A DNA stretch of 64,000 bases from Phaeodactylum tricornutum CCAP 1055/1 (GCF_000150955.2 NC_011672.1:186001-250000), one strand, 5' to 3'; positions 34,442 to 44,945 are shown, counted from the first letter of the stretch. Program-made: numbers and translations. The notes: a model not told the origin generated them from the sequence alone.

Positions 34442-35346
34442 CGAAACTACCAGAACGAGGACTCGGACCGGACAGTCGGTAGATGCAGTCTCGGGAGAGC
34501 CCGGCTATGTTGGGAAACGCGCATGCTCAAGAGTTTGTCTGTCCTGGTCTGTGTGTATATACTATACGTAGATACGTGTGTGTGAGTGGGATCGGCACAG
34601 GCACGATACTGTAACTGTCAGTTGTGCAAGTACCGTTCCGCTGGTGCGGCATGGAACCAAAAAAATGGAGACAGAGGTCGGGGTTTCTCGATCTCGTTAC
34701 AGTTACCTACCATCTGGCTTAACTGTCGGCATCGGCAGGTTTTCCTCTTTCCTGCCGGCACACCTGGGTGTGTCGACTACCTATTTATCTAGTCCCGGTC
34801 CGCTATTGGCTACGTAGTCTCCGCCGGGAAAACCCGGAATCTTCAGCATGGACTGACGTGACCCTATTCCGGAAGAAACGGGGGTGCTGGTCCGTTGTTT
34901 TCATTGGAAAAGTTCGTATCCAAGGTGTCACGGAGTGTCACAAGGTCCGATCGCGTGGAACACGAGTCCATACGGCAAGGACATCGGAAAGAAGTGCACA
35001 CACCTCGCTTTGGTAACGGGATTCTCGAATCCCCCACGGCGCGATCCAACATTGCGCTTTTCCCACCCCATTGCAGTTAACCCGAACCTTGTTTCGTGCA
35101 GAATTTCTTCGGATGACGTCCGTATGACGTGTACAGGACGAATGACGTGGGAAACGTCTCGCACGATGGATCTTCCCGACGAACTGTAAGCAACCCGACA
35201 CGAGTGACCTTTCTCACATTCACAGGCAGCGCCTCGACCCAACGACGAGATCGTCCGGTATCCTTGACTATTTTCGAACACAACGCTGTGTTTTTGTTCT
35301 TTCATCCCTTTTTCTCTTCCTGCATTGTATCATCGTGATTAGTACC
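34442..35346. other. Divergent intergenic region, probably with a 5' exon
   Basis: Lies between the EamA gene (minus) and the ornithine cyclodeaminase-like gene (plus). The start codon of the EamA gene probably lies in its left part. A purine/pyrimidine-alternating tract (GTGTGTATATACTATACGTAG) sits near 34550-34575. No other gene was seen. Confidence 0.5.
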
Positions 35347-36438
35347 ATGTTGTTGTCGCTTTCCTCAGTAACGAGCAAATGCCTGCGCCATCGCGGCATG
35401 ACGTCTGCCTGGTCGGCGTTGACGAAGCCGACCTCCTTCCCTCTCCGCGTTCGGACCTTTGCGGCCTTTCCGGCGCCGCGCTTGTTCGACTACGACACCG
35501 TCACGTCCCATTTGTCCGTGGCGGACGCGATTGACGCAGTAGAGTCCGCCTTTGGCGCCCTCGCCAAGGGACAAGTCGACGTCCCCATGCCCATGCACAT
35601 TGGCGTGGCCGAAACACCCACCGCCGGTCCGGGCGATTGTCACATCAAGGGCGGCTACGTCCTCGGCGCCCCCACCTTTACCGTCAAACTAGCCTGCGTC
35701 AGCTTCTACAAGAATCTGGAACAGGGATTGCCCGCCGGTTCGGGTTTGTTCTGCGTCGTCGACGCCGTCACCGGAGCTCCGCTTGCCGTCCTCCAGGAAA
35801 ATCGCTACATGACGGATCTCCGGACCGGCGCCGCCGGGGCCGTCGCGCTCAAACACACTACACTACCCGGACAAGAACTCCGGATTGGTTTCATTGGTGC
35901 CGGAGCGATTGCTAGGACTATGGCTCGGGCGAGTAAGGCCGTCCGACCCCATTTTACCGGGATGGTATACGGACTCGCCGGCGCCGACGACTTTGCTAAC
36001 GACATGCACGACGAACTCGGACTCGACTTTACCGTGGCGGCCTCCGCTCGGGAATTGTGCGAATCCTGCAACGTCATTTACACGCAGACACCGGGAAGTG
36101 ACACCGTCCTCGAGTTGGACTGGTTGCAACCCGGGACCACCATTATTGCGTCCGGTAGTGACCAACCGACCAAACAGGAAATTCCCAACGACGTACTCAA
36201 GGCCTCCAAGTATATTGCCGATCTCATCAAGCAAACTTCTAAAGTTGGGGAACTTCGCGGTGCTCTGCAGGCCGGTGTCATGACGGAAGCCGACGTACAC
36301 GCCGAATTGGGACAAGTCGTCAACGGTGACAAGTCCGGACGGGAAGGGGACGAACTCATCGTGGTGGATTTGACCGGTACCGGTGCCCAGGATGCCGCCA
36401 TTGGACAAGTCGCCTGGGACAAACTTCGCAACCTTTAA
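35347..36438 (+). CDS. Ornithine cyclodeaminase / mu-crystallin family protein
   Basis: 363 residues from ATG 35347; an upstream in-frame GTG is not a start here. The N-terminus is Ser/Arg-rich and basic (KCLRHRGMTSAWS, FPLRVRTFAAFPAP), as in a mitochondrial presequence. The body matches the family: MPMHIGV, HIKGGYVLG, YKNLEQGLPAGSGLFCVVDA, TGAPLAVLQENRYMTDLRTG, then the NAD(P)-binding GFIGAGAIARTMARA (about 181-195). The family includes ornithine cyclodeaminase, alanine and other imino-acid dehydrogenases and mu-crystallin ketimine reductase; the sequence alone does not separate these. Lys101, Lys114 and the TDLRTGA loop near the active site are kept. Codon use is strongly C-ending, suggesting good expression. 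Confidence 0.9.
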   Translation: MLLSLSSVTSKCLRHRGMTSAWSALTKPTSFPLRVRTFAAFPAPRLFDYDTVTSHLSVADAIDAVESAFGALAKGQVDVPMPMHIGVAETPTAGPGDCHIKGGYVLGAPTFTVKLACVSFYKNLEQGLPAGSGLFCVVDAVTGAPLAVLQENRYMTDLRTGAAGAVALKHTTLPGQELRIGFIGAGAIARTMARASKAVRPHFTGMVYGLAGADDFANDMHDELGLDFTVAASARELCESCNVIYTQTPGSDTVLELDWLQPGTTIIASGSDQPTKQEIPNDVLKASKYIADLIKQTSKVGELRGALQAGVMTEADVHAELGQVVNGDKSGREGDELIVVDLTGTGAQDAAIGQVAWDKLRNL

Positions 36439-36801
36439 GAGCACAAAAGACAACAACGGAATCGTCCTTGACGCCCCCCACGGATGCTCCTTTGGTTTGA
36501 CAAGAATATAACGTCGAATCGCGTGGAGCTCTACGGGGAAAGGTAGACGCCGGGCGAGCACGTCGGGGACCATGCCAGCGCCGACGCACGTGTAATTCTA
36601 ACACACCAGCCCTTAATGCTTTCAGTAGACTTATGCTTTTGTTACGATTTTGAATGTGTTTACAAATAGCTTTGACGGGAGCACGAATGTGTTGTCGGAC
36701 GCCAATGACGATACCTATCAACCACGTCCCACTCCAACCTGTACGTACTATATTCTGGCCACCTACCTTCCACGGCGTAAAAAGGAGCATCAACTTTCTG
36801 C

Positions 36802-38287
36802 CTATGCCTCTTGGAGATGAATTTCGTCAATCAAGACCGTAAACGTGTCGTTGGTCGGTGGAGCACACATCACGTATTCGTTAACAAAAGTGGTCGTCGG
36901 GTCGTTCTGCGAATCACCCTCGTTCGGGCGGACATCATCGTACATTGCCAACAGCACTTGTCCTGCTTGCGGGCGCACGCGAACACCGGTTTGTGGAAAG
37001 TGCAAGGCACCCACGTCGTCTTGAACAAAGACAAACAATGTGGCCACCGGCCGTCCTCCGGTCGCATTCGTCGTCGTCGGAGAGGATGCCGTGACGGACA
37101 CAGCCAAGGAGCGAGATGTTTTGGTTGTAGTTGCCACTGCGCAGATTCCGTTCGGTGATTCCGATGCCGCGCAGGTGGAGTAGGTTGTTTCGCCGGTTCC
37201 TGCGGATGCCACTTGGTTGCTGTGGGTCTGCACGGTCAAATTGACATCACGGTAGCGAGGTTGATAGACTACCGCGTGCGATACCAACAATTCGAGTTTG
37301 CTCAACAGCTTTTTCACCGTAACTTCATCATTCTCAAGAGCGTCGCTGGCACCCATTTTCTGGCGGGTTGCAGATAGTAGCATTTCTGCCTCCGACGGAG
37401 TATACCAGTCGTTCGCGAGCAAAATGCGGCTCCCAATGTCCTTCGAGTCCTTGCGACCCTGAAATAGAACCTGGAGATCATACTTTTCCGTCCCTTCGAA
37501 TGTTAGCGTTTCGTTAAAGCGCGCACGACTTGTTTCTAGCTTAGAGGTATCATTGCAAACATAATCGACCATCATGGAACCCATAGATTGTCGGATTTGG
37601 GCGTTAAAGGTAATTTCCTCCTGTTGTGCCTGGACTGTCGCTTCAATTTTGCCCTCAATGCATGCCATCAGCGCATCCAGTTGTTCCATACTAGAAAGGG
37701 ACGAAGTAGGAGAATGATCGATCGCGCAGCCACTCAAGGCGTCCGCGGCCTTTTTTCGGGCTATCGTTTTGTGATCTTCACCGGTGACCAAAAAATCCTT
37801 GTCTACGGTGTAAACTACGAGTGCGAGTAGCGTGCAAGGTCACCGAAAGAGTGTCAGAAATCAGCAAGGAGTCCATGTCGAAAACTGCACATATAACTCG
37901 TTCATATTCCCACAACGTACTTTGGTCTTCGTTTCCGTTCACTTTGAAATATCCTTTCCGACAAAGTTGGCGTTTGCAAGGTTCCAATTCCTGAACTTCA
38001 AACGCGTGACCGACAAAGCTCGAGACTGCCGATTCTCCACCGTAAGGAACACCTTCTCCGTCAGTGTTGGAACCTGCCAAGACCCGTGTTTCGGGATGAA
38101 TCCAATAGAAATCAAACTTGGCCCCTGCCTTGTTGGCAACGCGAATCTCTCGAGCCAGAGGATGACCATTCTTCCGACGCCGCCGGCGATCGTCAATCGT
38201 TACGCTCGCACAGCTGTGTGCCGCCAACAACAGCAAAAGTGCCAAAAGGAGCAACGACTGATTCTCTAGTCTTTTACGAGATGTCAT
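36802..38287 (-). CDS. Secreted protein with VHL-beta-like part and degenerate prolyl-hydroxylase-like part
   Basis: Exons 38287-37921 and 37814-36802, joined by a GTACGT...CGTAG intron in phase 1, give 459 residues; the frame also has an earlier ATG at 38362. Signal peptide with a run of Leu (SLLLLALLLLLAAHSCAS). Residues about 45-115 read REIRVANKAGAKFDFYWIHP, SAVSSFVGHAFEVQELEP and CRKGYFKVNGNEDQ, resembling the VHL beta domain found in algal hydroxylases. The C-terminus GALHFPQTGVRVRPQAGQVL and LAMYDD follows the second half of the P4H double-stranded helix. However, the expected HxD and second His of the iron site are not seen (THSNQ and TTTFVNEYV stand near those places), so it may lack dioxygenase activity. 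The family call is by pattern and moderate. Confidence 0.65.
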
Positions 38288-38659
38288 TTCCCTTTTGGAT
38301 GCAACAATTGTATGAAACATTGGTGTTGTCATATGTATGGTAGAAAATAAGAGCCAAGGCATATTCGCATTTTTACCTCACGCCACACTCCGTTCGGTGC
38401 GTCGATCGCGCAACTGCTCGGAGTCATTTTTCGGGTTCATCGGAAACTGTTTCGGACGGGGGATAGACGCATAGTTGGAAACTACTTATGTAAGCATCGC
38501 TGTTAGGATCCTCATATACACTACGTTACTACAATCAATGCACAGTCCGCAAGACACGAATTCAAACAAATCGGATGGCTGTGGCGGCGATTGGAGCGAG
38601 TTGACACATTCTATCCTGGCTTGTTGTTCTGAATCTTATGAAAGCGGCTAGAATCAGAT
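38288..38659. other. Promoter region and left flank of the transposon
   Basis: No gene was seen. It holds the upstream flank of the secreted protein and the DNA next to the piggyBac-like insertion. Confidence 0.5.
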
Positions 38660-38675
38660 CTAGTGTCTATTCTAC
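38660..38675 (+). repeat. Left terminal inverted repeat
   Basis: CTAGTGTCTATTCTAC, exact inverted match to 41727-41742. It is followed by a subterminal palindrome with 12-bp arms (38684-38709). Confidence 0.9.
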
Positions 38676-38987
38676 TTCTGTGCTCACCTGAGGACCAGTC
38701 CTCAGGTGAGGACACTTTTCAGACCTATGGTAATAAACAAAGAAATCATTATTAAAGAAAGTTACCGCTACCGTTGTCTTCAGCATGCTCTAAAACGGCT
38801 TGGGGTAAAGTAGCAAGCTTTAATATCAAAAAGTGACAGAGAAATGACCGTCAACGGAAAGTTCATCGATTTTTTTTTCAAAATTTTTTGGCGGGTAAAA
38901 TGGCTTGTCTGGACGTCAATGAAATGGCCATTACATCTCCGATACTTGGTTTGAGTCATGTAAATTAGGCTTGGTGCATTGTCAGAC

Positions 38988-41285
38988 ATGCCAGTGAGGG
39001 ATCCTAGACTTAGAATTGGAGGGAAGGTGACGGCAAAGGCTTGTCATGTTGTGCATCTGAGCGAGTGCGCACGGAGATATGGCGTCAACAAGCACTCCAA
39101 GCGGCTTGTTGGAACGGTTCTAGACGTCACGACCACCCCTGTATCCATTACAACCGGGCGTACCTCTACTTTGATAACAGCAGTTTATGATTTTGGAGAG
39201 AGTTTGTTCAAGGAAAAAACACTGAACATTCGGAGTGTAAAGGCATTTGTACCGCCAGAAGATGAAGGAATGTCCTTAATTGAGGAATTAGCAGCAGAGG
39301 CTTTGCAGGCAGCAGAAGCAGACATGGAAGGCGGAAACTTGATGGAAGAAAGTGTCGAAGCCCCGGTAGCCAAAATGGTTGAAACCCCGGCTGACATAGA
39401 GCCCGATACCTTGGTCGACACAGAGCCCAATACCCCGGTTGACACAGAGCCCAATAGCCCGGTAGCCGAAATTGTCGAGACCCCGGTTGACACTGATACC
39501 TCGGTTGACACAGAGTCCGAAAACCCGGTAGCCACAGTGCACCAAACAGAGTGGTATGTGAATGAAAGAAAAACCCGGCTGGATGTGAATGGCCATGTCT
39601 ATGTTAGGCACTTCCATATCCGTACTTCAGTTGGTGACCTTATTGGTCAAGATTCTGACAATGGGGTGAGATTTTCGCGCCTCGAATATTTTCTGCTCAT
39701 GTTTCCGCCGACCCAGCTGACTACTATGTGTCGGCTTACAAATACTCAGCTTGCACAGCGAAACAAGAATCCAATCACAACCGGAGAACTTCTTCGGTTC
39801 TTTGGAATGCTCATACTCACTACAAAGTTTGAGTTCAGTAGCCGGGCCCAACTATGGTCCACCACTGCACCCTCCAAGTACATTCCTGCCCCTTCATTTG
39901 GACGCACAGGAATGTCCCGGCAACGGTTTGACGATATCTGGAAATATATCCATTGGAGTGAACAATGTCCAGTCTGACCCGATGGTATGAGCACTCATGT
40001 TCACCGATGGCAACTTGTTGACGACTTTGTCACAAGGTTTAATGAGCATCGTAGCAAAAACTTTGTACCTTCCCATCTGATTTGCGTGGATGAATCTATC
40101 TCAAGATGGTATGGGCAGGGTGGGGATTGGATAAACCATGGTCTACCAAATTATATTGCAATTGATCGAAAGCCTGAGAATGGGTGCGAGATTCAAAACG
40201 CAGCGTGTGGACAATCCGGTATTATGCTTCGATTGAAACTTGTAAAGGGAAAGACGATAACTGACGACGAAGAGGGTGACGAGGAGGATGAGTATCTACC
40301 GCATGGTGCAAAGATTATCAAAGAACTTGTTCGTCCTTGGTGGGGGAGTGATCGGATTGTGTGTGCTGATTCTTATTTTGCCTCCGTTGTGACAGCTGTC
40401 GAGCTTAAGAGGATTGGCTTGAGATTCATTGGGGTTGTGAAGTCGGCAACGAGAAGATATCCAATGGCCTACCTTTCACAGTTGGAAATGACAAGTAGAG
40501 GAGAATGGAAAGGATTGGTGACAGACGGAATCTCGGATGGAAGTTGTGACCTGATGGCTTTTGTATGGGTGGACCGAGACCGTCGATATTTTATATCAAC
40601 AGCATCCAATCTGAATAGAGGCTGGAATCCAGTTCGCTACCGGTGGAGACAGGTGGATACATCACCTGATGCAGACCCTGAGAGGGTGGAGATCAATATT
40701 GCGCAACCAGTTGCAGCAGAAGTGTATTATTCTTGTTGTGCAATGATTGACAGACATAACCGGAGTCGGCAGGATACACTGATGCTTGAAAGAAAACTTG
40801 GCACATGGGATTGGTTGACACGAGTCAACTTATCAATTTTTGGTATCATTGTTGTGGACACATGGTTAGCCTACAGCCAATGTACAGGAATAGGAAAGTC
40901 TGCTGGACGAGAAGAAAAGCAGAAGGATTTCTACAGTGCCTTAGCCGAGGAGCTGGTGGACAACCAGTACGATAGTGTTGGAAGTCGCAAAGTTGGGGGG
41001 GATGAGTTGGACAAGGATAGCCCAACCATCTCCAGAACTGGAGAGCCGCGATGTGGTCTCTCCGCACATCTAACACCCACCAAAAGAAAAAGAAAGAACA
41101 AAGATGGTACTATTAAAAACCAAAGACAGCAGGGAAGGTGTTTGGTGTGTTCCAAGAAGACCACATATGTTTGCTCTGTATGCAAAGATGTTGAGACAAT
41201 TGAAAGCAAAGAACCTTGGATTTGCTACACAACGGGAGGGCAGCTATGCTTTGCCCAGCACTTGACTACCTTGCATGGTAGTTAA
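38988..41285 (+). pseudogene. piggyBac transposase with one in-frame TGA
   Basis: Two long frames, 38988-39977 and 39978-41285, lie in the same reading frame and are separated only by a TGA at 39975-39977 (…SEQCPV, stop, PDGMSTHVHRW). The N-terminal third carries a chromo-like start (LRIGGKVTAKACHVVHLSEC) and a Pro/Val/Asp/Thr-Glu repeat. The core begins with RFFGMLILTTKFEF and RQRFDDIWKYIHWS. The catalytic aspartates fit VDESISRWYG and CADSYFASVV, with a third candidate in CCAMIDRHNRSRQD. The C-terminus is a Cys/His cluster (CLVCSKKTTYVCSVC ... CYTTGGQLCFAQHLTTLH), as in the piggyBac DNA-binding domain. The single stop probably makes this copy non-autonomous unless read through. About 765 codons in all. 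Confidence 0.88.
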
Positions 41286-41672
41286 AGACTTTATAGTACT
41301 AATTGGATACAAGTAACTCCTAGTAGTCATGGTAAAAATGTGTTTCTTAACCATCATAGCTAAATCCCTATTATCTGTATAGTTTTGTACTGTGTCTACA
41401 GGATTGTCTACAAGATTTGGCCCATTTAATTAAATTTTTTTTGTCAATTGAAGGCAAAGAACCATGGATTTGTTACACAACGGGAGGGCAGCCATGCTTT
41501 GCCCAACATCTGACTACCTTACATGGTAGTTAAAGACTTTGTAGTATTAAGTGGATACAAGTAACTCCTAGTATTTATGGTAAAAATGTGTTTTGTAACC
41601 ATCATAGCAAAATCCCGTTTACCTGTATAGTTTTGTACCGTGTCTACAGGATTTGGCCCATTTGTTTCTCTT
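41197..41672 (+). repeat. ~240-bp direct duplication at the transposon 3' end
   Basis: The stretch starting CAATTGAAAGCAAAGAACC at 41197, covering the last 30 codons of the transposase and its 3' UTR, recurs 248 bp later from 41445 (CAATTGAAGGCAAAGAACC) to about 41672, with scattered substitutions and small gaps. The second copy lies after the stop codon. Both copies end at the GTGTCTACAGGATT...TTTGGCCCATTT motif. Confidence 0.92.
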
Positions 41673-41726
41673 TTTTTGCGTCCTCAGCTGAGGACAAATG
41701 CCTGTCTCAGCTGAGGACAAGGGCCG

Positions 41727-41742
41727 GTAGAATAGACACTAG
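41727..41742 (-). repeat. Right terminal inverted repeat
   Basis: GTAGAATAGACACTAG, exact reverse complement of 38660-38675. A 16-bp subterminal palindrome (41690-41705) lies just inside. Confidence 0.9.
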
Positions 41743-41876
41743 TTCGTATATAAACCTGGCTCTCAGTGTCATAGCTTTTTTTGAATGCAATTTAAAGTTT
41801 CGAAATATGTACTACTAACAACATCATCAAGACGAGGTCGTCTAGTCATTTACGTAAATGACAATGGTGAAGACAG

Positions 41877-42737
41877 CTACCTATATTGCTTAAAATCCTC
41901 AGTACGCATTTGATTCAGCCAAGCTTTGTGGTCTGCTGCTTCAAACAGCGCTTCCATAGAGTACACACCGACGTGCTTTTCCAATTTGGACTCCGATGTG
42001 ACCACGTGAATGCGATTGCGGACACGGGATCGCAAGAAGACCTTGGCTATTTTGACAAATGTGTCCACCAGTAGCGGTGGACGTAAAATGCAACAGGCGG
42101 AGCAGCGCAAAGGGAAGCCGTCGTTGGTTGTTTCCGTCAAGCGTTTAATCAACGCTCGATCGAAGCCTCGGATACTGCCTTTCATATCGAGAATGAATAT
42201 CCCGCCTTTGCGTTGCATTTCTTCATCTGCTAGGAGGGCCTTAGTGGCGGTATAGAAGAGACAACGCACAATACTATCGACTTTGTAGTCACTTTTTGGT
42301 CCCGTCCGAGAAGGGTCAATGAGCAGCACACGTCCATGGCCAGCCACGACACGAGTAAAACCGTACTTCAAAACGTGCATGTCTTCGGTTGTCAAGGCGC
42401 TGTTCGGTGCCTGTTCCGTCGCCTCCATCACGTCTGCTTCATCTTTGATTACCAATGGCAAAAAGGCATGGACCGGACCAAACAGGTTCACTCGATGCTT
42501 CCAGTATGTAGCGTACCGTTTCGCGGCACGTTTGGCGTCCAGCACTTCCGTCCGCAAAAACGAAACTTGAAACGATCGGTCGCTGGCGAGAGCGGGGCAT
42601 TTGCGCATGGCCAAGTCAAGGCAATCTCGATCATAGGGAGACAGTAGCCTCAGTTCCACCTGCATCTCTTGCATGCGCTCCAATAGAATAGCCTCGGTTT
42701 CTTCCGGTTGAATCTGTTGGTCGTGACTGACGCCCAT
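41877..42737 (-). CDS. CRAL-TRIO (Sec14-like) lipid-binding protein
   Basis: 286 residues, intronless. An N-terminal helical part with LLSPYDRDCLDLAMRKCP and SFLRTEVLDAKRAAKRYATY matches the CRAL-TRIO N domain, in which residues after FLR are helical. The lipid pocket follows: GHGRVLLIDPSRTG, GGIFILDMKGSIRGFDRALI, FPLRCSACCILRPPLLVDTF and HVVTSESKLEKHV. It lacks a GOLD or other extra domain and has no signal peptide, so it is a cytosolic or peripheral lipid-transfer protein. The ligand (phosphoinositide, tocopherol or retinal type) cannot be told. It starts about 135 bp right of the transposon end, in the opposite direction, so the insertion lies in its 3' flank. Confidence 0.88.
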   Translation of the reverse strand: MGVSHDQQIQPEETEAILLERMQEMQVELRLLSPYDRDCLDLAMRKCPALASDRSFQVSFLRTEVLDAKRAAKRYATYWKHRVNLFGPVHAFLPLVIKDEADVMEATEQAPNSALTTEDMHVLKYGFTRVVAGHGRVLLIDPSRTGPKSDYKVDSIVRCLFYTATKALLADEEMQRKGGIFILDMKGSIRGFDRALIKRLTETTNDGFPLRCSACCILRPPLLVDTFVKIAKVFLRSRVRNRIHVVTSESKLEKHVGVYSMEALFEAADHKAWLNQMRTEDFKQYR

Positions 42738-43220
42738 AGCTGTGTCTGTGTTCGGGCTGTTTCTTTTTCCTGGTAGAGTCGAAATATCATACGCGACTCT
42801 TTCGATTTTCTCGTCGAAGCTGACAGCGAGCGACGATTGCGATGAGTTTCGCTGTCAGTTAGCTAGAGTAAAGGTGTCGTTTCAAGGTTTACTGTCTCAC
42901 AAAATGTTTTTTCGATGCGACCGAAATATAGATGAGCTCTACAAACGCAAGAACGCGAATGATGGAAATCGATGAACTAATAAGATTTATGACTAGTTTG
43001 AGAATCGTGATTGAGTTTGTATGATGCAGCTGAATCGCCAATGACTGTTTCATATGGCGATGACTTGTTTGAAATGTAAACGGGAAGGCTAGAACGTTCG
43101 TAGGACGTTAAAGCTCTGTATGTAACCGTGATAGGTTCTTTGGTACTATCAATCTTGTCACAACGGATTGGGAGAATATCAGTCTTGTCACAACGGATAG
43201 GGAAAGATTTAGTAGGCCCA

Positions 43221-43394
43221 ATGGAATTATCAACACGAAAACCCATTCCAAGGCTTGAAATTTGGAAAGTTGTGTTCATGATGGGGTTGGGCTGGGCTGG
43301 CTTCTTCACAATCAACGCTTTTGTAACTAGAATGTCTTTGGACAAAGTGCGACTCGACAAATATTCAATGAAACTACGTGGGACAGGAAAGTGA
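43221..43394 (+). CDS. Possible 57-residue single-pass membrane protein
   Basis: A short ATG frame with coding character: basic N-terminus (TRKPIPRLEIWK), one hydrophobic helix (VVFMMGLGWAGFFTINAFV) and a charged tail (MSLDKVRLDKYSMKLRG). This is the layout of small mitochondrial inner-membrane subunits, but I cannot name a family. The frame is open above the ATG to 43128, where two imperfect 30-bp repeats (43153 and 43183) lie. A longer minus-strand frame overlaps but begins at a TTG. It stands between a minus-strand and a plus-strand gene and could instead be a 3' exon of a longer spliced gene. Confidence 0.45.
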   Translation: MELSTRKPIPRLEIWKVVFMMGLGWAGFFTINAFVTRMSLDKVRLDKYSMKLRGTGK

Positions 43395-43686
43395 CTCGGA
43401 TGACTACGAGTCGGTCACTATCACGCATCAACGGTTGTCGGGGCATGTGAGAAAAGACGACGTCAGAGCTCACAATTTCAAAAATGCTGCTCTTTTGTAT
43501 AGCGCATTGTCTGTATACCGTCGCGCTTCTATCAACATCGACAATCACGCCCATCGATTGCGTACGTACACCTCTCTTGAGCTACTATTGGTAAGGATCA
43601 TTTCCTAGTGAACACATAACAGTCCACATACCGATCAAATAGGCGTCGAGACCTTGCCTGCATATTGGCGACCTTCAAGAACGAGA

Positions 43687-44680
43687 ATGATGTATGCGCT
43701 GCTTTTTGCGTGTATGTCGGGCGCGACAGCACTCGTGGGTAAGTCGTTGACTGTTAATGAGACTAAAGTGACGATGAAAATGTCGGTTTGCCGTTAGGAC
43801 TTGAATGCATTATGTCGGTACCCGACCCTTTCCGTTGCAGCAAAGGCCAACTCACGGTGTTCCTTCGAAATTTTCAGTCCGTACGCCAGCGACGAGGCTT
43901 TCTTTTCAGGAATTTCGAAAGACGCTGCCTAGCAATTTCAATGTTGTACAAAGCGGTGGCTGGTATGCGTTGGAGCAGACTGCGACAGCGAAACTAGCTG
44001 CAAGAAACTTTGCCAAGCTTCGACCCGATTTGCCGCCGACATTCGATGTCGAGGAGGTGCAAGGCGGTTGGTCCACAATGGAAACCTTAGCGGCCGACCC
44101 CAAAGGTGCTTTGGTCCAAATTGTAGCAAGTTTGAATCGGAAGGGCGAGACGGCAGCGACAGTTTCGGCTGATTATTTAGACGCTATACTGGCCTTGCTA
44201 CGAGCTCAAGGGAAAGGTTTCGACTCGAATTTGGTAGACGGTGAATGGCTGTTGGTCATGCAAAAGCAAGGTTCCAAAAGTCCGCGTTTTCAAAAGCTAG
44301 TAGGCAAAGGTGAAAAACCGGGCAAATCCTATTCGGATTTTGATGTAGGACACGGTACATTCAGCGGAACAGTAAAACTGCTGAAAGGTCTCGGTCTGGT
44401 ATCGAGTACGGTTCAGTACCGACCCGTTGCCGACAATTTCGACCGTACTACTGTTGGAGGAGGCCAGCCGGGCATCGTGTTGCGACGGATTTCTTGTGAT
44501 ATTGTAGACGCCTCCGTCAAGGTCTGGAAGCTGCCTAAACTTTCCCTGCGATTTTTGCGGAAAAAGGGTGGATACTTGGACTTTGTGTACCTCGATCGAG
44601 ATCTACGAGTGACCACCGGGAATCGGGGAGGTGTATTTATACACGCGCGGCCCTCGTTTGTCACCACTATGCTGTCCTAA
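43687..44680 (+). CDS. PAP/fibrillin family plastid lipid-associated protein
   Basis: The domain part is secure: residues DAILALLRAQGKGFD, DGEWLLVMQKQGSKSP, FQKLVGKGE, then DIVDASVKVWKL and LDFVYLDRDLRVTTGNRGGV fit PAP/fibrillin, whose hallmark is the final YLDxDLRIxRGNRG block. The family binds lipids at thylakoids and plastoglobules. For the start, a simple ATG at 43805 gives 291 residues without targeting information. A spliced start is better: exon 43687-43738 (MMYALLFACMSGATALV, a signal peptide), intron 43739-43877 (GTAAGT...TTTTCAG), exon 43878-44680, phase kept, 284 residues. A signal peptide is what a plastid protein needs in a diatom. The splice is inferred. Confidence 0.85.
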
Positions 44681-44945
44681 GTGGGTATAGACTTACAAAT
44701 CACAAGCTACTCAAGTGCTAATATTGTAAATGAAACGCTTTATATCATGCTTGCCGGCTAGTTCGGTTTGGTTAAGGGTGCTGTATAGCCGTCATGGGCC
44801 CTGAAAAGTTGTCCTCCTAAATTATTTCGACATCAACGCTCGCCTTGTCATTTTGCAAATTTCCTTCAGAGATCAAAATTACCAACAAACGACGGCAACA
44901 CAAGCGATAGATTCCGACACATGGTCGGTTCCTTCGCTCGCCCGT

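Larger units (their letters stand above)
38660..41742 (+). mobile_element. piggyBac-family DNA transposon, nearly whole
   Basis: About 3.1 kb bounded by the inverted repeat CTAGTGTCTATTCTAC (38660-38675) and its exact complement (41727-41742). CTAG may be a 4-bp target duplication outside a 12-bp terminal repeat, or part of a 16-bp repeat. Near each end is a near-identical 16-mer: GTCCTCAGGTGAGGAC at 38698 and GTCCTCAGCTGAGGAC at 41690. The left 16-mer is half of a larger palindrome with 12-bp arms (38684-38709), and the right one has an adjacent partial copy. The single gene inside is a piggyBac (DDE_Tnp_1_7) transposase with one internal stop. Composition differs from neighbouring host genes. 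The perfect terminal repeats and nearly intact frame suggest a fairly recent insertion. Confidence 0.9.

Noticed and set aside
38660-41742. TTAA target duplication expected for piggyBac
   Set aside because: Neither end is flanked by TTAA next to the inverted repeat; CTAG is present instead.
42977-43360. 127-codon minus-strand frame
   Set aside because: It begins at a TTG, consists partly of a 30-bp repeat, and shadows the small plus-strand membrane protein, whose layout is more protein-like.
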